DNA of 64,000 nt from Candidatus Handelsmanbacteria bacterium. GTDB lineage: Bacteria > Latescibacterota > UBA2968 > UBA8231. The stretch's first letter is position 1; each line of letters opens with the position of its first letter. A program made the position numbers and the translations under genes. The DNA is taken from positions 62,001 through 126,000 of the forward strand of contig VGJS01000001.1 in the NCBI GenBank assembly GCA_016867395.1, in the 5' to 3' direction. Positions 1 to 7,926 of the stretch are shown piece by piece. Under the pieces are notes generated by a model. It worked only from the letters and a program-made list of their open reading frames with translations, was not told where the DNA came from and ran no database searches.

Positions 1-1
1 C

Positions 2-262
2 AAACCGGTCTATACCCCCAAGGACGCCCCCCTGGTCCGCACCGCCCTCCAGCTCAGCGGCACCCGAGCCTCGTCCACGGTGCCCTATGGCACCGACGGC
101 CTGGCTTTTGCCTCCCGTATGAAGAACCTGGTGGTCCTGGGTCCCGGCGACATCGCCCAGGCCCACACCGTGGACGAATGGGTGGAGATCGAGCAGCTGC
201 ACCGGGCCGTGGACCTGTACAGCCGCTTCATAGACCACGTCTGCGTGCAGGGTAGGGCATAA
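2..262 (+). CDS. M20-family deacetylase/peptidase, C-terminal end (5' cut by window)
   Basis: Open from the first bases of the window to the TAA at 260-262, giving 86 residues. The pattern VPYGTDG, then VVLGPGDIAQAHTVDEWV, is the usual C-terminal part of M20 metallopeptidases of the ArgE/DapE type, where the His in AHTVDEW is a metal ligand and the run up to it closes the catalytic domain. These enzymes hydrolyse N-acyl amino acids or small peptides in the cytoplasm. The substrate cannot be told from this fragment. The gene converges on the lysC operon and ends just before that operon's terminator. Confidence 0.8.
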   Translation, partial: KPVYTPKDAPLVRTALQLSGTRASSTVPYGTDGLAFASRMKNLVVLGPGDIAQAHTVDEWVEIEQLHRAVDLYSRFIDHVCVQGRA

Positions 263-288
263 AAAAGGGGCCGGCTCCCGCCGGCCCC
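261..288 (-). terminator. Rho-independent terminator of the hom-apgM-lysC operon
   Basis: A perfect 9-bp stem (GGGGCCGGC at 267-275 and GCCGGCCCC at 280-288) with a 4-nt loop. Read on the minus strand it is followed directly by TTTTTT (261-266). It lies 25 nt past the lysC stop. The plus-strand side has no U tract, so it serves mainly the minus-strand operon. Confidence 0.85.
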
Positions 289-312
289 TCGTCCCGCCGA
301 ATCCCCAAGACT

Positions 313-1530
313 TCAGGAACTCTTGTCCAGTTTGAACGCCGCGTGCAGAGCCCGCACCGCCTTCTCGGCGTCGGGCTGGCCCACCACGCAGGAGATCTTG
401 ATCTCCGAGGTGCTGATCATGTGGATGTTGATATTGGCCGCGGCCAGGGCCTGGAACATCCCCGCCGCCACCCCGGCATGGCTCCTCATCCCCACCCCCA
501 CCACCGAGATCTTGGCGATCTGGGCGTCGGCCACCACCTCGTCGGCCCCCAACTCGGCGCGGATGCCCTGGCAGACCTCCAGGGCCCGGTCCAGGTCGGT
601 CTTGCCCACGGTGAAGGACAGGTCAGTGGAGCCGGCCTCGCTGGTGTTCTGGATGATCATGTCCACGTTGATGTTCTTGTCGGCCAGGGGCCCAAAGAGC
701 CGCGCCGCCACCCCTGGCCGGTCCGGCACGTGGCGCATGGTGATCTTGGCCTCGCCCAGGTCGTGGGCAATGCCGCGCACCACTACCTCTTCCATCTCCT
801 CTACCTCCTTGATCAGGGTGCCAGGGTTCTCGTTGAAGCTGGAGCGGACGTGGATGACCACCCCGTATTTCTTGGCGAACTCCACCGAGCGGGACTGGAG
901 CACCCGGGCCCCGGCGCTGGCCAGTTCGAGCATCTCGTCGGGCGTCACCACCGAAAGCTTGCAGGCCTCGGGCACCACCCGGGGGTCCGCAGTGTAGATC
1001 CCGTCCACGTCGGTGTTCATCTCGCAGACATCGGCCTTGAGCGCGTAGGCCAGGGCCACGGCGGTCAGGTTGGAGCCGCCACGGCCCAGGGTGGTCTCCT
1101 CGGCGTCGGTGGTAACGCCCTGGAAGCCGGCGACGATGAGCACCTGGTCCTTGTGCAGTTCTTCGAGCAGCCGGTCCGGTTTAAGGTCTAGGATGCGGGC
1201 TTTGCGGTGTACCGCGTCGGTGATGATGCCGCTCTGCCCGCCAGTGAGGGACACGGCCGCCACCCCCAGGTCCTGAACCGCCATCGCCAGTAGCGACATG
1301 GAGATGCGCTCCCCGCAGGCCAGGAGCATGTCCACCTCGCGGTCGGGGGGCCGGCTGCTGACCTTGTTGGCCAGGGCCAGCATATCGTCGGTGGTATCCC
1401 CCATCGCCGAGACCACCACCACCATCCGGTGCCCCTGCTTGTGGCGGGAGACAATGCGCTCGGCCACCCGCCGGATCAGTTCCGGGGTGGCCACCGAGGT
1501 GCCCCCGTACTTCTGCACGACCAGCGCCAT
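313..1530 (-). CDS. lysC: Aspartate kinase
   Basis: A 405-residue aspartokinase that phosphorylates L-aspartate with ATP, the first step towards lysine, threonine and methionine. The N-terminal kinase signature KYGGTSV (residues 7-13) is present. The amino-acid kinase domain runs to about residue 240, with GRGGSNLTAVALA and MNTDVDGIYTADPR. Two C-terminal ACT domains (about 260-400, including ITMRHVPDRPGVAARLF) make feedback control by lysine and/or threonine likely. Length matches monofunctional aspartokinases. It is the last gene of a tight operon with hom and the ApgM-like gene (1-nt gap) and is followed by a strong terminator. Confidence 0.97.
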   Translation of the reverse strand: MALVVQKYGGTSVATPELIRRVAERIVSRHKQGHRMVVVVSAMGDTTDDMLALANKVSSRPPDREVDMLLACGERISMSLLAMAVQDLGVAAVSLTGGQSGIITDAVHRKARILDLKPDRLLEELHKDQVLIVAGFQGVTTDAEETTLGRGGSNLTAVALAYALKADVCEMNTDVDGIYTADPRVVPEACKLSVVTPDEMLELASAGARVLQSRSVEFAKKYGVVIHVRSSFNENPGTLIKEVEEMEEVVVRGIAHDLGEAKITMRHVPDRPGVAARLFGPLADKNINVDMIIQNTSEAGSTDLSFTVGKTDLDRALEVCQGIRAELGADEVVADAQIAKISVVGVGMRSHAGVAAGMFQALAAANINIHMISTSEIKISCVVGQPDAEKAVRALHAAFKLDKSS

Positions 1531-1531
1531 A

Positions 1532-2725
1532 CTAGAGTGCCTTCTTTCCTGTCAACAGATCCATCATCTGGTGGCCGTGGTCCAGGCGCAGGGATCCGGC
1601 CCCGGCCGCCTGCTCCCCGTACGCCTCCATGCCGTCGGCGGCAAAGCCCTCCCCCCACAGCAAAAAGGGCACGGGCTCGCGGCTGTGGGTGCGAAGGCGG
1701 ATGGGGGTGGGGTGGTCCGGGCTGACCAGGATGCGGCAGGGGCCTAAAGACCCGAGCCCTGCCAGGATCGTCCCCACCACCTGCCGGTCGAAGTCCTCGA
1801 TGGCCTGCACCTTGGCCGCCGGGTCGCCGTTGTGGCTGGCCTCGTCAGGCGCCTCCACATGGACGTAGACCATGTCCAGGCGCTTCAGGGCCTCGAGGGC
1901 GTACTGGGCCTTGCCCAGGTAGTTGGTATCCACGTATCCGGTGATCCCCGGCACCGCGATCACCTCCAGCCCCGCGCTGCGGCCGATGCCCCGGACCAGA
2001 TCCACCGCCGAGATCACCCCGCCCCGGAGTCCGTACTTCTCCTTCAGCCCGGGCAGTTGCAACCCCCGCCCCTCACCCCACAGCCAGATGGCGTTGGCCT
2101 GGTTCTTGTCCTGGTCCCTGCGCCGCTGGTTCACCGGGGCCTGTTCCAGCAGGGGCCCGGCCGCATCCATCAACTGGCGCACCTCTTCCTGGCGCGGGCC
2201 GGCGGGCAGGTGGGCTTTGATGGATTGGCCCATGATATCGTGGGGCGGGAAGGATTTCAACCCCTCGGGTCCCCCTCGCCACACCACGATGTGGCGGTAC
2301 CCCACCCCCGGATAGAAGCGCAGCCCTTCCCGGCCGAGTTGGGACTGGAGGGTTTTGATCAATTCCCTGGCCTCCGGGGTAGAGATATGGCCGGCGCTGT
2401 AGTCGACCAAAATGTCCCCGTCCCGGGTGATGGTGTTGCAGCGGAAGGCCAGGTCATCGGGACCCACCGGCAGGCCCATGCTGGCCGCCTCCAGGGGAGC
2501 GCGGCCGGTGTAGTGGTTGCGGGTGTCGTAGCCGAAGATCTCCAGATTGCCAATATCGCTGCCGGCCGGCCGCGCGGGGGGAATGATCTGCACCAGACCC
2601 CCCACCCCTTCCCGGGCCAGCCGGTCCAGGTTGGGGGTATGGGCCGCCTCCAGGGGGGTCTTTCCCCCCAGCGCCTCGAGCGGCTCATCAGCCGCCCCGT
2701 CGGGCACCAGCACCAGATACTTCAC
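1532..2725 (-). CDS. ApgM-type phosphoglycerate mutase homologue; proposed homoserine kinase
   Basis: 397 residues of the archaeal-type cofactor-independent phosphoglycerate mutase fold (alkaline-phosphatase superfamily). The metal-site start is VLVPDGAADEP, followed by TPNLDRLA, then HVEAPDEASHNGD and SPDHPTP, which hold the usual Asp/His metal ligands. Members of this branch lying between hom and aspartokinase genes form the 'proposed homoserine kinase' family (TIGR02535). Here the gene sits exactly there: it overlaps hom by 4 nt (ATGA) and lies 1 nt from lysC, and no GHMP-type thrB is in the window. I infer homoserine phosphorylation, but glycolytic mutase activity cannot be excluded from sequence. 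Confidence 0.85.
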   Translation of the reverse strand: MKYLVLVPDGAADEPLEALGGKTPLEAAHTPNLDRLAREGVGGLVQIIPPARPAGSDIGNLEIFGYDTRNHYTGRAPLEAASMGLPVGPDDLAFRCNTITRDGDILVDYSAGHISTPEARELIKTLQSQLGREGLRFYPGVGYRHIVVWRGGPEGLKSFPPHDIMGQSIKAHLPAGPRQEEVRQLMDAAGPLLEQAPVNQRRRDQDKNQANAIWLWGEGRGLQLPGLKEKYGLRGGVISAVDLVRGIGRSAGLEVIAVPGITGYVDTNYLGKAQYALEALKRLDMVYVHVEAPDEASHNGDPAAKVQAIEDFDRQVVGTILAGLGSLGPCRILVSPDHPTPIRLRTHSREPVPFLLWGEGFAADGMEAYGEQAAGAGSLRLDHGHQMMDLLTGKKAL

Positions 2726-4020
2726 GGGGCCTCAATGCGGATGACCTTGGCCGGGCCTTCGAGGATATCGAGCCGGCCCAGGGCCGTGAGGGCCCGCTGC
2801 ATTGCCGCTTCTGACGCCTCGTGGGTGACGATGATCAGGGGCACGGTGCCCCCTTGCAGGTCACGCTCCTTCTGGATCACCGAGGCGATGCTTATCCGCT
2901 CCTCCGCTAAGATCCGGGCGATCTGGGCTAGCACCCCGGGCCGGTCGCAAGCCAGGGCCCGCAGGTAGTAGCGCAACTCCACGTTCCGCATGTCGGCGAT
3001 GGTCGTGCCTTCGTCGCCGATGATCATGTCGCCGATGGCCGGCCCGGCCCCGGAACTGCGGCGTTCGGCCAGCTCCACCATGTCGGCCACCACCGCGCTG
3101 GCCGTGGGCATCTGCCCGGCCCCCCGGCCGTAGAAGACCTGAGTCCCCACCGAACTGCCCACCACCTCGATGGCGTTGAACACGTCGTGGATGTTGGCGA
3201 TGAGGGATTCGGCCGGCACCATCACCGGATGCACCCGGGCCTCCACCTGCTCGCCGCGCCGCTTGGCGATGGCCAAAAGCTTGATGGTGTACCCCAGCTC
3301 CCGGGCGTACTCAATGTCCTGGGGCTCGATGCGCTCGATTCCCTCACAGAAGATCTGCCTTGCCGTGCCAGTAGTGTGGAAGGCGATACGGCAGAGGATG
3401 GCCAGCTTCTGGGCCGCGTCCATGCCGCTCACGTCAAAGGTGGGGTCCGGCTCGGCGTAGCCCTTCTCCTGGGCCTGGCGCAGGGTGTCGACATATCCGC
3501 CGGCCCCCCGGCTCATCTGGGTGAGGATGTAGTTGGTGGTGCCGTTGAGGATCCCGTACAGGGACTCGACCCGATTGGCCACCAGGCCGTTGCGCAGGGC
3601 GCGGATGATGGGGATCCCCCCGGCCACGCTGGCCTCGAACATCAGGTCAGCGCCCTTCTCCAGCGCCAGGCGGAACAACTCGTCGCCTCGTTCGGCCAGG
3701 AGGGCCTTGTTGGCGGTGACCACGTCCTTGCCGGCCTGCAGGGCCTCGCTGATCCATTCGTACGCCTGGGGGGCCCCGGTCAGCTCGACCACCATCTGCA
3801 CCCCAGGGTCGCGGACCACGGCCATGGCGTCCTGGGTCAGCAGGCCGGCATCTACGGCCACCTCCCGCGCCTTGGCCGCATCGCGCACCGCCACCCGCCT
3901 GAGGGCCAGGTCCACCCCCTTGCGCCGGCGCATGGAGGCAGGGGCATCCTGCAAAAGCCGCACCACCCCCCCGCCCACGGTGCCCAAACCGATCAACCCC
4001 ACGCCGATGGTCTTGCTCAT
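2722..4020 (-). CDS. hom: Homoserine dehydrogenase
   Basis: 432 residues. NAD(P)-dependent reduction of aspartate semialdehyde to homoserine. The Rossmann start is GLIGLGTVGGGVVRLL (residues 9-24). Further family marks are VTANKALLAERG, the substrate-site stretch SVAGGIPIIRAL, GILNGTTNYILTQM, and YAEPDPTFDVSGMDAAQKLAIL. A C-terminal ACT domain (about 350-425, starting near LRALACDRPGVLAQIA) suggests threonine feedback control. It is the first gene of the operon hom-apgM-lysC. A possible promoter lies about 30-60 nt upstream. Confidence 0.97.
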   Translation of the reverse strand: MSKTIGVGLIGLGTVGGGVVRLLQDAPASMRRRKGVDLALRRVAVRDAAKAREVAVDAGLLTQDAMAVVRDPGVQMVVELTGAPQAYEWISEALQAGKDVVTANKALLAERGDELFRLALEKGADLMFEASVAGGIPIIRALRNGLVANRVESLYGILNGTTNYILTQMSRGAGGYVDTLRQAQEKGYAEPDPTFDVSGMDAAQKLAILCRIAFHTTGTARQIFCEGIERIEPQDIEYARELGYTIKLLAIAKRRGEQVEARVHPVMVPAESLIANIHDVFNAIEVVGSSVGTQVFYGRGAGQMPTASAVVADMVELAERRSSGAGPAIGDMIIGDEGTTIADMRNVELRYYLRALACDRPGVLAQIARILAEERISIASVIQKERDLQGGTVPLIIVTHEASEAAMQRALTALGRLDILEGPAKVIRIEAP

Positions 4021-4049
4021 AGCTGATTTACCTCATGAATGGATGGGTA

Positions 4050-4079
4050 AATTTAGACCTGGCGGAGGCTTTTTCGCAA
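4050..4079 (-). promoter_or_regulatory. Possible sigma-70 promoter for hom operon
   Basis: On the minus strand TTGCGA (4079-4074) is followed after 18 nt by TAAATT (4055-4050), about 30 nt before the hom start. The stretch is AT-rich against a GC-rich background. Matches are partial, so this is tentative. Confidence 0.4.
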
Positions 4080-4090
4080 GACAGCCAGTC

Positions 4091-4543
4091 TCAGCGCTGG
4101 GCGCACCATCCGAAGAGATTCGCCCATTCCCACCGCTGCAACTCCACCAACTCCGCCCCGCCGCCCTTTTCCACCGCGTCGATGAAGGCATGGGGGTCAT
4201 AGCCAGCAAGCAGCGCCATGGCCGGGTGCTGCCCCACCTTGTTGAACCAGTAATGGCTGTTGGAGAAATCCCCCTCCCGCCGGTGCATGATCCCGTGCCA
4301 GTACGAGCCCGTCTGATCCTCGATCTTCTGGGCCAGGCGATGGCTTTGGTCCAGTTCGTCCACGTAGAGCCAGAGCGCCGCCTTGAGCGGGTCGGGCAGA
4401 TCGCCTTTCACCAACTCCTCCACCAGGGCCATGTGGGGGGATGCCGAAGGCGCTTTCACCACCAGCTGGGGCATGGCCTGCTCCAGAGGCAGGGCAGTGA
4501 AGAGGGGTTCCAGGATTGGGCGCAAGGGGGCGGGCAGGTCCAT
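4091..4543 (-). CDS. Small conserved protein of unknown function
   Basis: 150 residues, soluble, no signal peptide or membrane segment. The centre has an unusual cluster of aromatic and charged residues, SYWHGIMHRREGDFSNSHYW (about residues 84-103). It reads like a conserved active-site or ligand-binding motif, and I recall similar motifs in unnamed proteins of planctomycetes and related phyla. The C-terminus is Trp-rich (WEWANLFGWC). It reads away from the promoter of the PhyH cluster and lies 70 nt upstream of hom on the same strand, so it could be cotranscribed with hom or independent. I do not assign a function. Confidence 0.7.
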   Translation of the reverse strand: MDLPAPLRPILEPLFTALPLEQAMPQLVVKAPSASPHMALVEELVKGDLPDPLKAALWLYVDELDQSHRLAQKIEDQTGSYWHGIMHRREGDFSNSHYWFNKVGQHPAMALLAGYDPHAFIDAVEKGGGAELVELQRWEWANLFGWCAQR

Positions 4544-4610
4544 AGGGTCTCCTCCTATTTTCCGTGAATCTACCCGCTCCCTCCCTCAACGTCAAACGCC
4601 CTGAGGCGCC

Positions 4611-4639
4611 TTGCTCCACCCTGGTAGCCGCCCTATACT
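4611..4639 (+). promoter_or_regulatory. Probable sigma-70 promoter for the PhyH cluster
   Basis: TTGCTC (4611-4616), a 17-nt spacer, then TATACT (4634-4639), 39 nt before the ATG of the first PhyH gene. The -10 is close to consensus and the spacing is optimal. It lies in the divergent gap between the unknown small gene and the PhyH gene. Confidence 0.5.
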
Positions 4640-4678
4640 CAGAGCACCTTGCACCGTTCCCGCTGACCCGAGGCAATC

Positions 4679-5620
4679 ATGGCCCTCAATCCCCCCGGCC
4701 CTCCCACCTTTGACCGCCCCTTCCCCGCCCTCACCCCGGCCCAGCGCTACCACTTCGAGCTGTACGGGTACGTGGTCATCCCCAACACCCTGGCCCCTGC
4801 CGAGGTGGCGCTGCTCAGGGAAGCCCTCTACCGCCTGCGCGACTCCATCCAGCAGCTCCCTGAGCGCGGCCCCGAAGGGCCTCGATCGCAGGGCGCGTAC
4901 TTTCTCATCGACCGCGGCCACCACCACTTCATGGCCAATGTCGTCGAGGCCGATCCGGCGATCACCGCCTACGCCACCCACCCCCGCCTGGTGGCCATGG
5001 CCGAGGAGGTGATGGGCAGCGAGGCCCGCATCACCGAGATGAACGCCCACATCAACAGCCGCGACCGGAGCGCCCCCCTCGACCCCGCTCCCAAGTACGG
5101 CTTCCATCGGGGGGCAGACGTGCCCTTCTTCTGCCACACCCAGGAGCACCTGTTCCACTGCGCCTTCGTCAAGACCCTGACCAACCTCACCGACCTGGGC
5201 CCCGAGGACGGGGGCACCGTGGTCATCGCCGGCAGCCACAAGGTGGACCTGCCCGCCGAGCAGCTGTTGCAGGTGGCCTACGCGGACCGCTCCCTCATCC
5301 ACCAGGTGGTGGCCCCGGCCGGCTCCACCCTGCTCTTTGCCGAAACCCTGATCCACGCCACCGGCCAGGTGCGTTCGGACCGGGAGCGGGTCATCCTCAT
5401 CACCGGGTACGGCCCCACCCTCTTTCCCTACTGGGATGAGGGCAAGTTGAGCGAGGGCTTCAGCGCGAGCATCCCCCCGCAGCTGCGCCCCCTCTTCCAA
5501 GGCCGCGAGCACTGGACCCGGGGGCCGCGTTACCGCAAGCTCACTGACCCGATGGATGCGCGGCAGTTCTCCCTGGGCCAGTGGGACCAGCGACCCCTGC
5601 CCGAGGAGCCCAAACCCTGA
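4679..5620 (+). CDS. Phytanoyl-CoA dioxygenase (PhyH) family protein, copy 1
   Basis: 313 residues. The PhyH family are Fe(II)/2-oxoglutarate oxygenases of the double-stranded beta-helix fold. Visible marks: DGGTVVIAGSHKVDLP (about 177-192), distal iron His in LIHATGQ (H226), and the 2-oxoglutarate-binding Arg candidate in DRERVIL (R235/R237). The usual first iron pair HxD appears here as H143-R144-G145-A146-D147, that is HxG, with an Asp two residues further on. It is paralogous to the gene at 7927, with long identical DNA blocks. It starts a plus-strand run with the discoidin protein, the second copy and an amidohydrolase. Substrate unknown. Confidence 0.88.
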   Translation: MALNPPGPPTFDRPFPALTPAQRYHFELYGYVVIPNTLAPAEVALLREALYRLRDSIQQLPERGPEGPRSQGAYFLIDRGHHHFMANVVEADPAITAYATHPRLVAMAEEVMGSEARITEMNAHINSRDRSAPLDPAPKYGFHRGADVPFFCHTQEHLFHCAFVKTLTNLTDLGPEDGGTVVIAGSHKVDLPAEQLLQVAYADRSLIHQVVAPAGSTLLFAETLIHATGQVRSDRERVILITGYGPTLFPYWDEGKLSEGFSASIPPQLRPLFQGREHWTRGPRYRKLTDPMDARQFSLGQWDQRPLPEEPKP

Positions 5621-7914
5621 GCCCACTCCTCCTGTTCCTCGCCTTGGTCTTGGGCGGAATCCCCCTTGCCCGCGGCGAGGAGCTGCGCTTCGACACCCCC
5701 TCCCAGTGGCAGCGCTGGCAATTGCCCACCGGGGCTCTCGAACCCCTGGGCGAGGGGATCATCAAAGCCGCACCCGTCCACCACCGCACCAATGCCGTCC
5801 GCGACGCCCTTGCTTTTGGCGGGGGGGTGCGCGGGGCCGGCTCGAACGCCGCCCAGGGCATCCTGGTGATGGACGGGGATCCCCGCACCAGCTGGCAGCC
5901 TGCCAGCGGCGCCCCGGCGGACTCCTGGCTGGAACTCGACCTGGGACGGGTGGTGTCCACCCACCAGGTGCGCCTGGTCTTTGCCGGGGAGGCGCCTCCC
6001 TTCGCGGACTTCGACCTCTTGCTCTCCACCGGCGAACAGGTGCGCGACAACACCGCCACCCCGGTGCCCGGCACCCTGATCTACCGCATCAAGGAGCGCT
6101 ACGGGGAGAACCGCCGCCACGAGGTGGTCTTTGTCCCCCAGACTCCCGAGCAGAGCCTGATCCAGGTGCTGCGCCTCCAGGTGCTGCGGGCTCCCCCGGG
6201 CGCCGGCCTGGCCGAGGTGGAGGTGGAGACCTTCGGCGACAACCTGGCCCTGGACCTGGGCCGGCGCGGCGGGGGGATCGAGATCGTCGTGGGGCTGGAT
6301 GCCAAGAGTCGCGACGTGGTGCCCTTGGGCAATGCCCAGGGCCTGGCCGACGGCAAGCTCTACACCTCGTGGCTGTACGGCCGCGACATCCGCAGCCCCA
6401 CCGATGTGGATGCCCACCTGACCCTGGACCTGGGCGCGGTGTACTTTGTCGACATGGTCCGCCTGATCAGCGCGGTGATCTTCTACCAGCAGTACAACTT
6501 TGAATTCTTCGACTATCGCTTCTACGAGTTGCTCACCTCCGACGGCTCCCTGGCCCCGGACGGCTCCCTGCGCTGGGAGAAGCAGTTCACCGGCTGGCCT
6601 TCTGCCCTGCAGCAGCAACAGGGCATGGCCGACCATCACTTTGCCCCGGTGCCGGCCCGGTACCTGCGCCTGGCCTGGCGCTTCTGGGATGCCAACTGCT
6701 CCGGGCCCGAGGGCGCCGAAACCGCGCGGGGCTGCGCGGCCAGCGGTCTGACCGAGGAACTCCAGGTGTTCGGCGAGGGCTATCCCCGGGAGCTGCGCCT
6801 GCGCTCCCCGGTGCTGGACCTGGGCGGGGACCAGAATATCGAAGCCCTGCGCTGGCAGGCCCACACCCCGCCCGGCACCCGGGTGGAGTTCCGCAGCCGG
6901 ACCGGCAATGAGCTGGCCATCCAGGTAGCCTGGCACGACAAGGAGGGCAAGGAGATCACCCAGAAAAAGTGGGAGAAACTCATCCCCAGTTTCCGGGGCA
7001 GCGTGGACACCACCCACGTGCCGGGAGGGGACTGGAGCTCCTGGAGCAATGCCTATCTGGAGCCGGGCGCCAGGTTCAGCTCCCCTTCCCCGCGCCGGTA
7101 CCTCGAATTGGAGGGCCGGCTCCTCTCCGCCACCCCGCAGGCGGCCCCCGCGCTGGACTGGCTGAGCATCGCCTATTCCCCACCCCTGGCCCAGCACGTG
7201 GCCGGCGAGCTCTTCCCCGTGGCCGTGACGGCCGGGCAGGAGGTCTCCTTCTCCTATTTCCTGAAGGCAGGGGGCACCAGCACCGGCTTTGACCAGGTGG
7301 CCCTGGAGGCCTCGGTCCCCTTGCGCTTCTCCGCCGCCAGGCTGGGCCAGGAGAATTTTGCCGTTCAGGCCGACACCACGTCCAGGGGCTTCCGGGTGCA
7401 ACTCCCCCGGCCCCTGCGCACCGGGGAGCTTTTGGAACTGCGCTTCACCGGAGCCGTATTCCTCGACGGCACCCGGATCTCGGCCTTTCTGCTCGACAGC
7501 CGCCGCGACCCCCTGACCAGGCAGCCGGTGGAAGCAGGGGACGCGGATCCAGACATCCCCAGCGAGACCGACGTGGTACGCCTGCGCCCGGGCCAGGGAC
7601 TCCTGGGCCAGCTGGAGCTGAGTTCCCGGGCCTTCTCCCCCAACGGGGATGGGATCAACGACGAGCTGGAGCTCCGCTTCTCCCTGCTCAACATCCTGGC
7701 CGAAAGTCCCCTGCACATCGCCCTGACCGACCTGGCCGGCCGCCCTGTCCGCCAACTGCGCACCCTGGCCCTGGCAGGGCCGCAGCTCTTCCGCTGGGAT
7801 GGGGGGGACGAGCAGGGCCGCCTCGTCCCCCCCGGCCTCTATCTCCTGCGGGTGGAGGTGGAGGGAGATGCCCGCACCCCCCAGGCCAGCCGGCTGGTTG
7901 CGGTGGCCTACTGA
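5581..7914 (+). CDS. Secreted discoidin-domain protein with C-terminal FlgD/CHU_C-like Ig domain
   Basis: 777 residues from GTG 5581. A strong ribosome site GAGGAG (5603-5608) 8 nt before CTG 5617, which overlaps the previous stop as CTGA, makes 5617 a real alternative start; I keep GTG because CTG starts are rare. A signal peptide follows (LLLFLALVLGGIPLARG). Two F5/8 type C-like carbohydrate-binding regions can be seen, around residues 95-160 (DPRTSWQPASG, SWLELDLGRVVSTHQVRLVF) and 255-330 (DGKLYTSWLYG, LTLDLGAVYFVDMVRLI). The tail has FSPNGDGINDELELRFSLLN and RWDGGDEQGRLVPPGLYLLRVEV, a FlgD-Ig/CHU_C-type domain often found on exported surface proteins. No catalytic motif is seen. It probably binds carbohydrate at the cell surface. 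Confidence 0.8.
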   Translation: MGPATPARGAQTLSPLLLFLALVLGGIPLARGEELRFDTPSQWQRWQLPTGALEPLGEGIIKAAPVHHRTNAVRDALAFGGGVRGAGSNAAQGILVMDGDPRTSWQPASGAPADSWLELDLGRVVSTHQVRLVFAGEAPPFADFDLLLSTGEQVRDNTATPVPGTLIYRIKERYGENRRHEVVFVPQTPEQSLIQVLRLQVLRAPPGAGLAEVEVETFGDNLALDLGRRGGGIEIVVGLDAKSRDVVPLGNAQGLADGKLYTSWLYGRDIRSPTDVDAHLTLDLGAVYFVDMVRLISAVIFYQQYNFEFFDYRFYELLTSDGSLAPDGSLRWEKQFTGWPSALQQQQGMADHHFAPVPARYLRLAWRFWDANCSGPEGAETARGCAASGLTEELQVFGEGYPRELRLRSPVLDLGGDQNIEALRWQAHTPPGTRVEFRSRTGNELAIQVAWHDKEGKEITQKKWEKLIPSFRGSVDTTHVPGGDWSSWSNAYLEPGARFSSPSPRRYLELEGRLLSATPQAAPALDWLSIAYSPPLAQHVAGELFPVAVTAGQEVSFSYFLKAGGTSTGFDQVALEASVPLRFSAARLGQENFAVQADTTSRGFRVQLPRPLRTGELLELRFTGAVFLDGTRISAFLLDSRRDPLTRQPVEAGDADPDIPSETDVVRLRPGQGLLGQLELSSRAFSPNGDGINDELELRFSLLNILAESPLHIALTDLAGRPVRQLRTLALAGPQLFRWDGGDEQGRLVPPGLYLLRVEVEGDARTPQASRLVAVAY

Positions 7915-7926
7915 GGAGCAAGCCCT

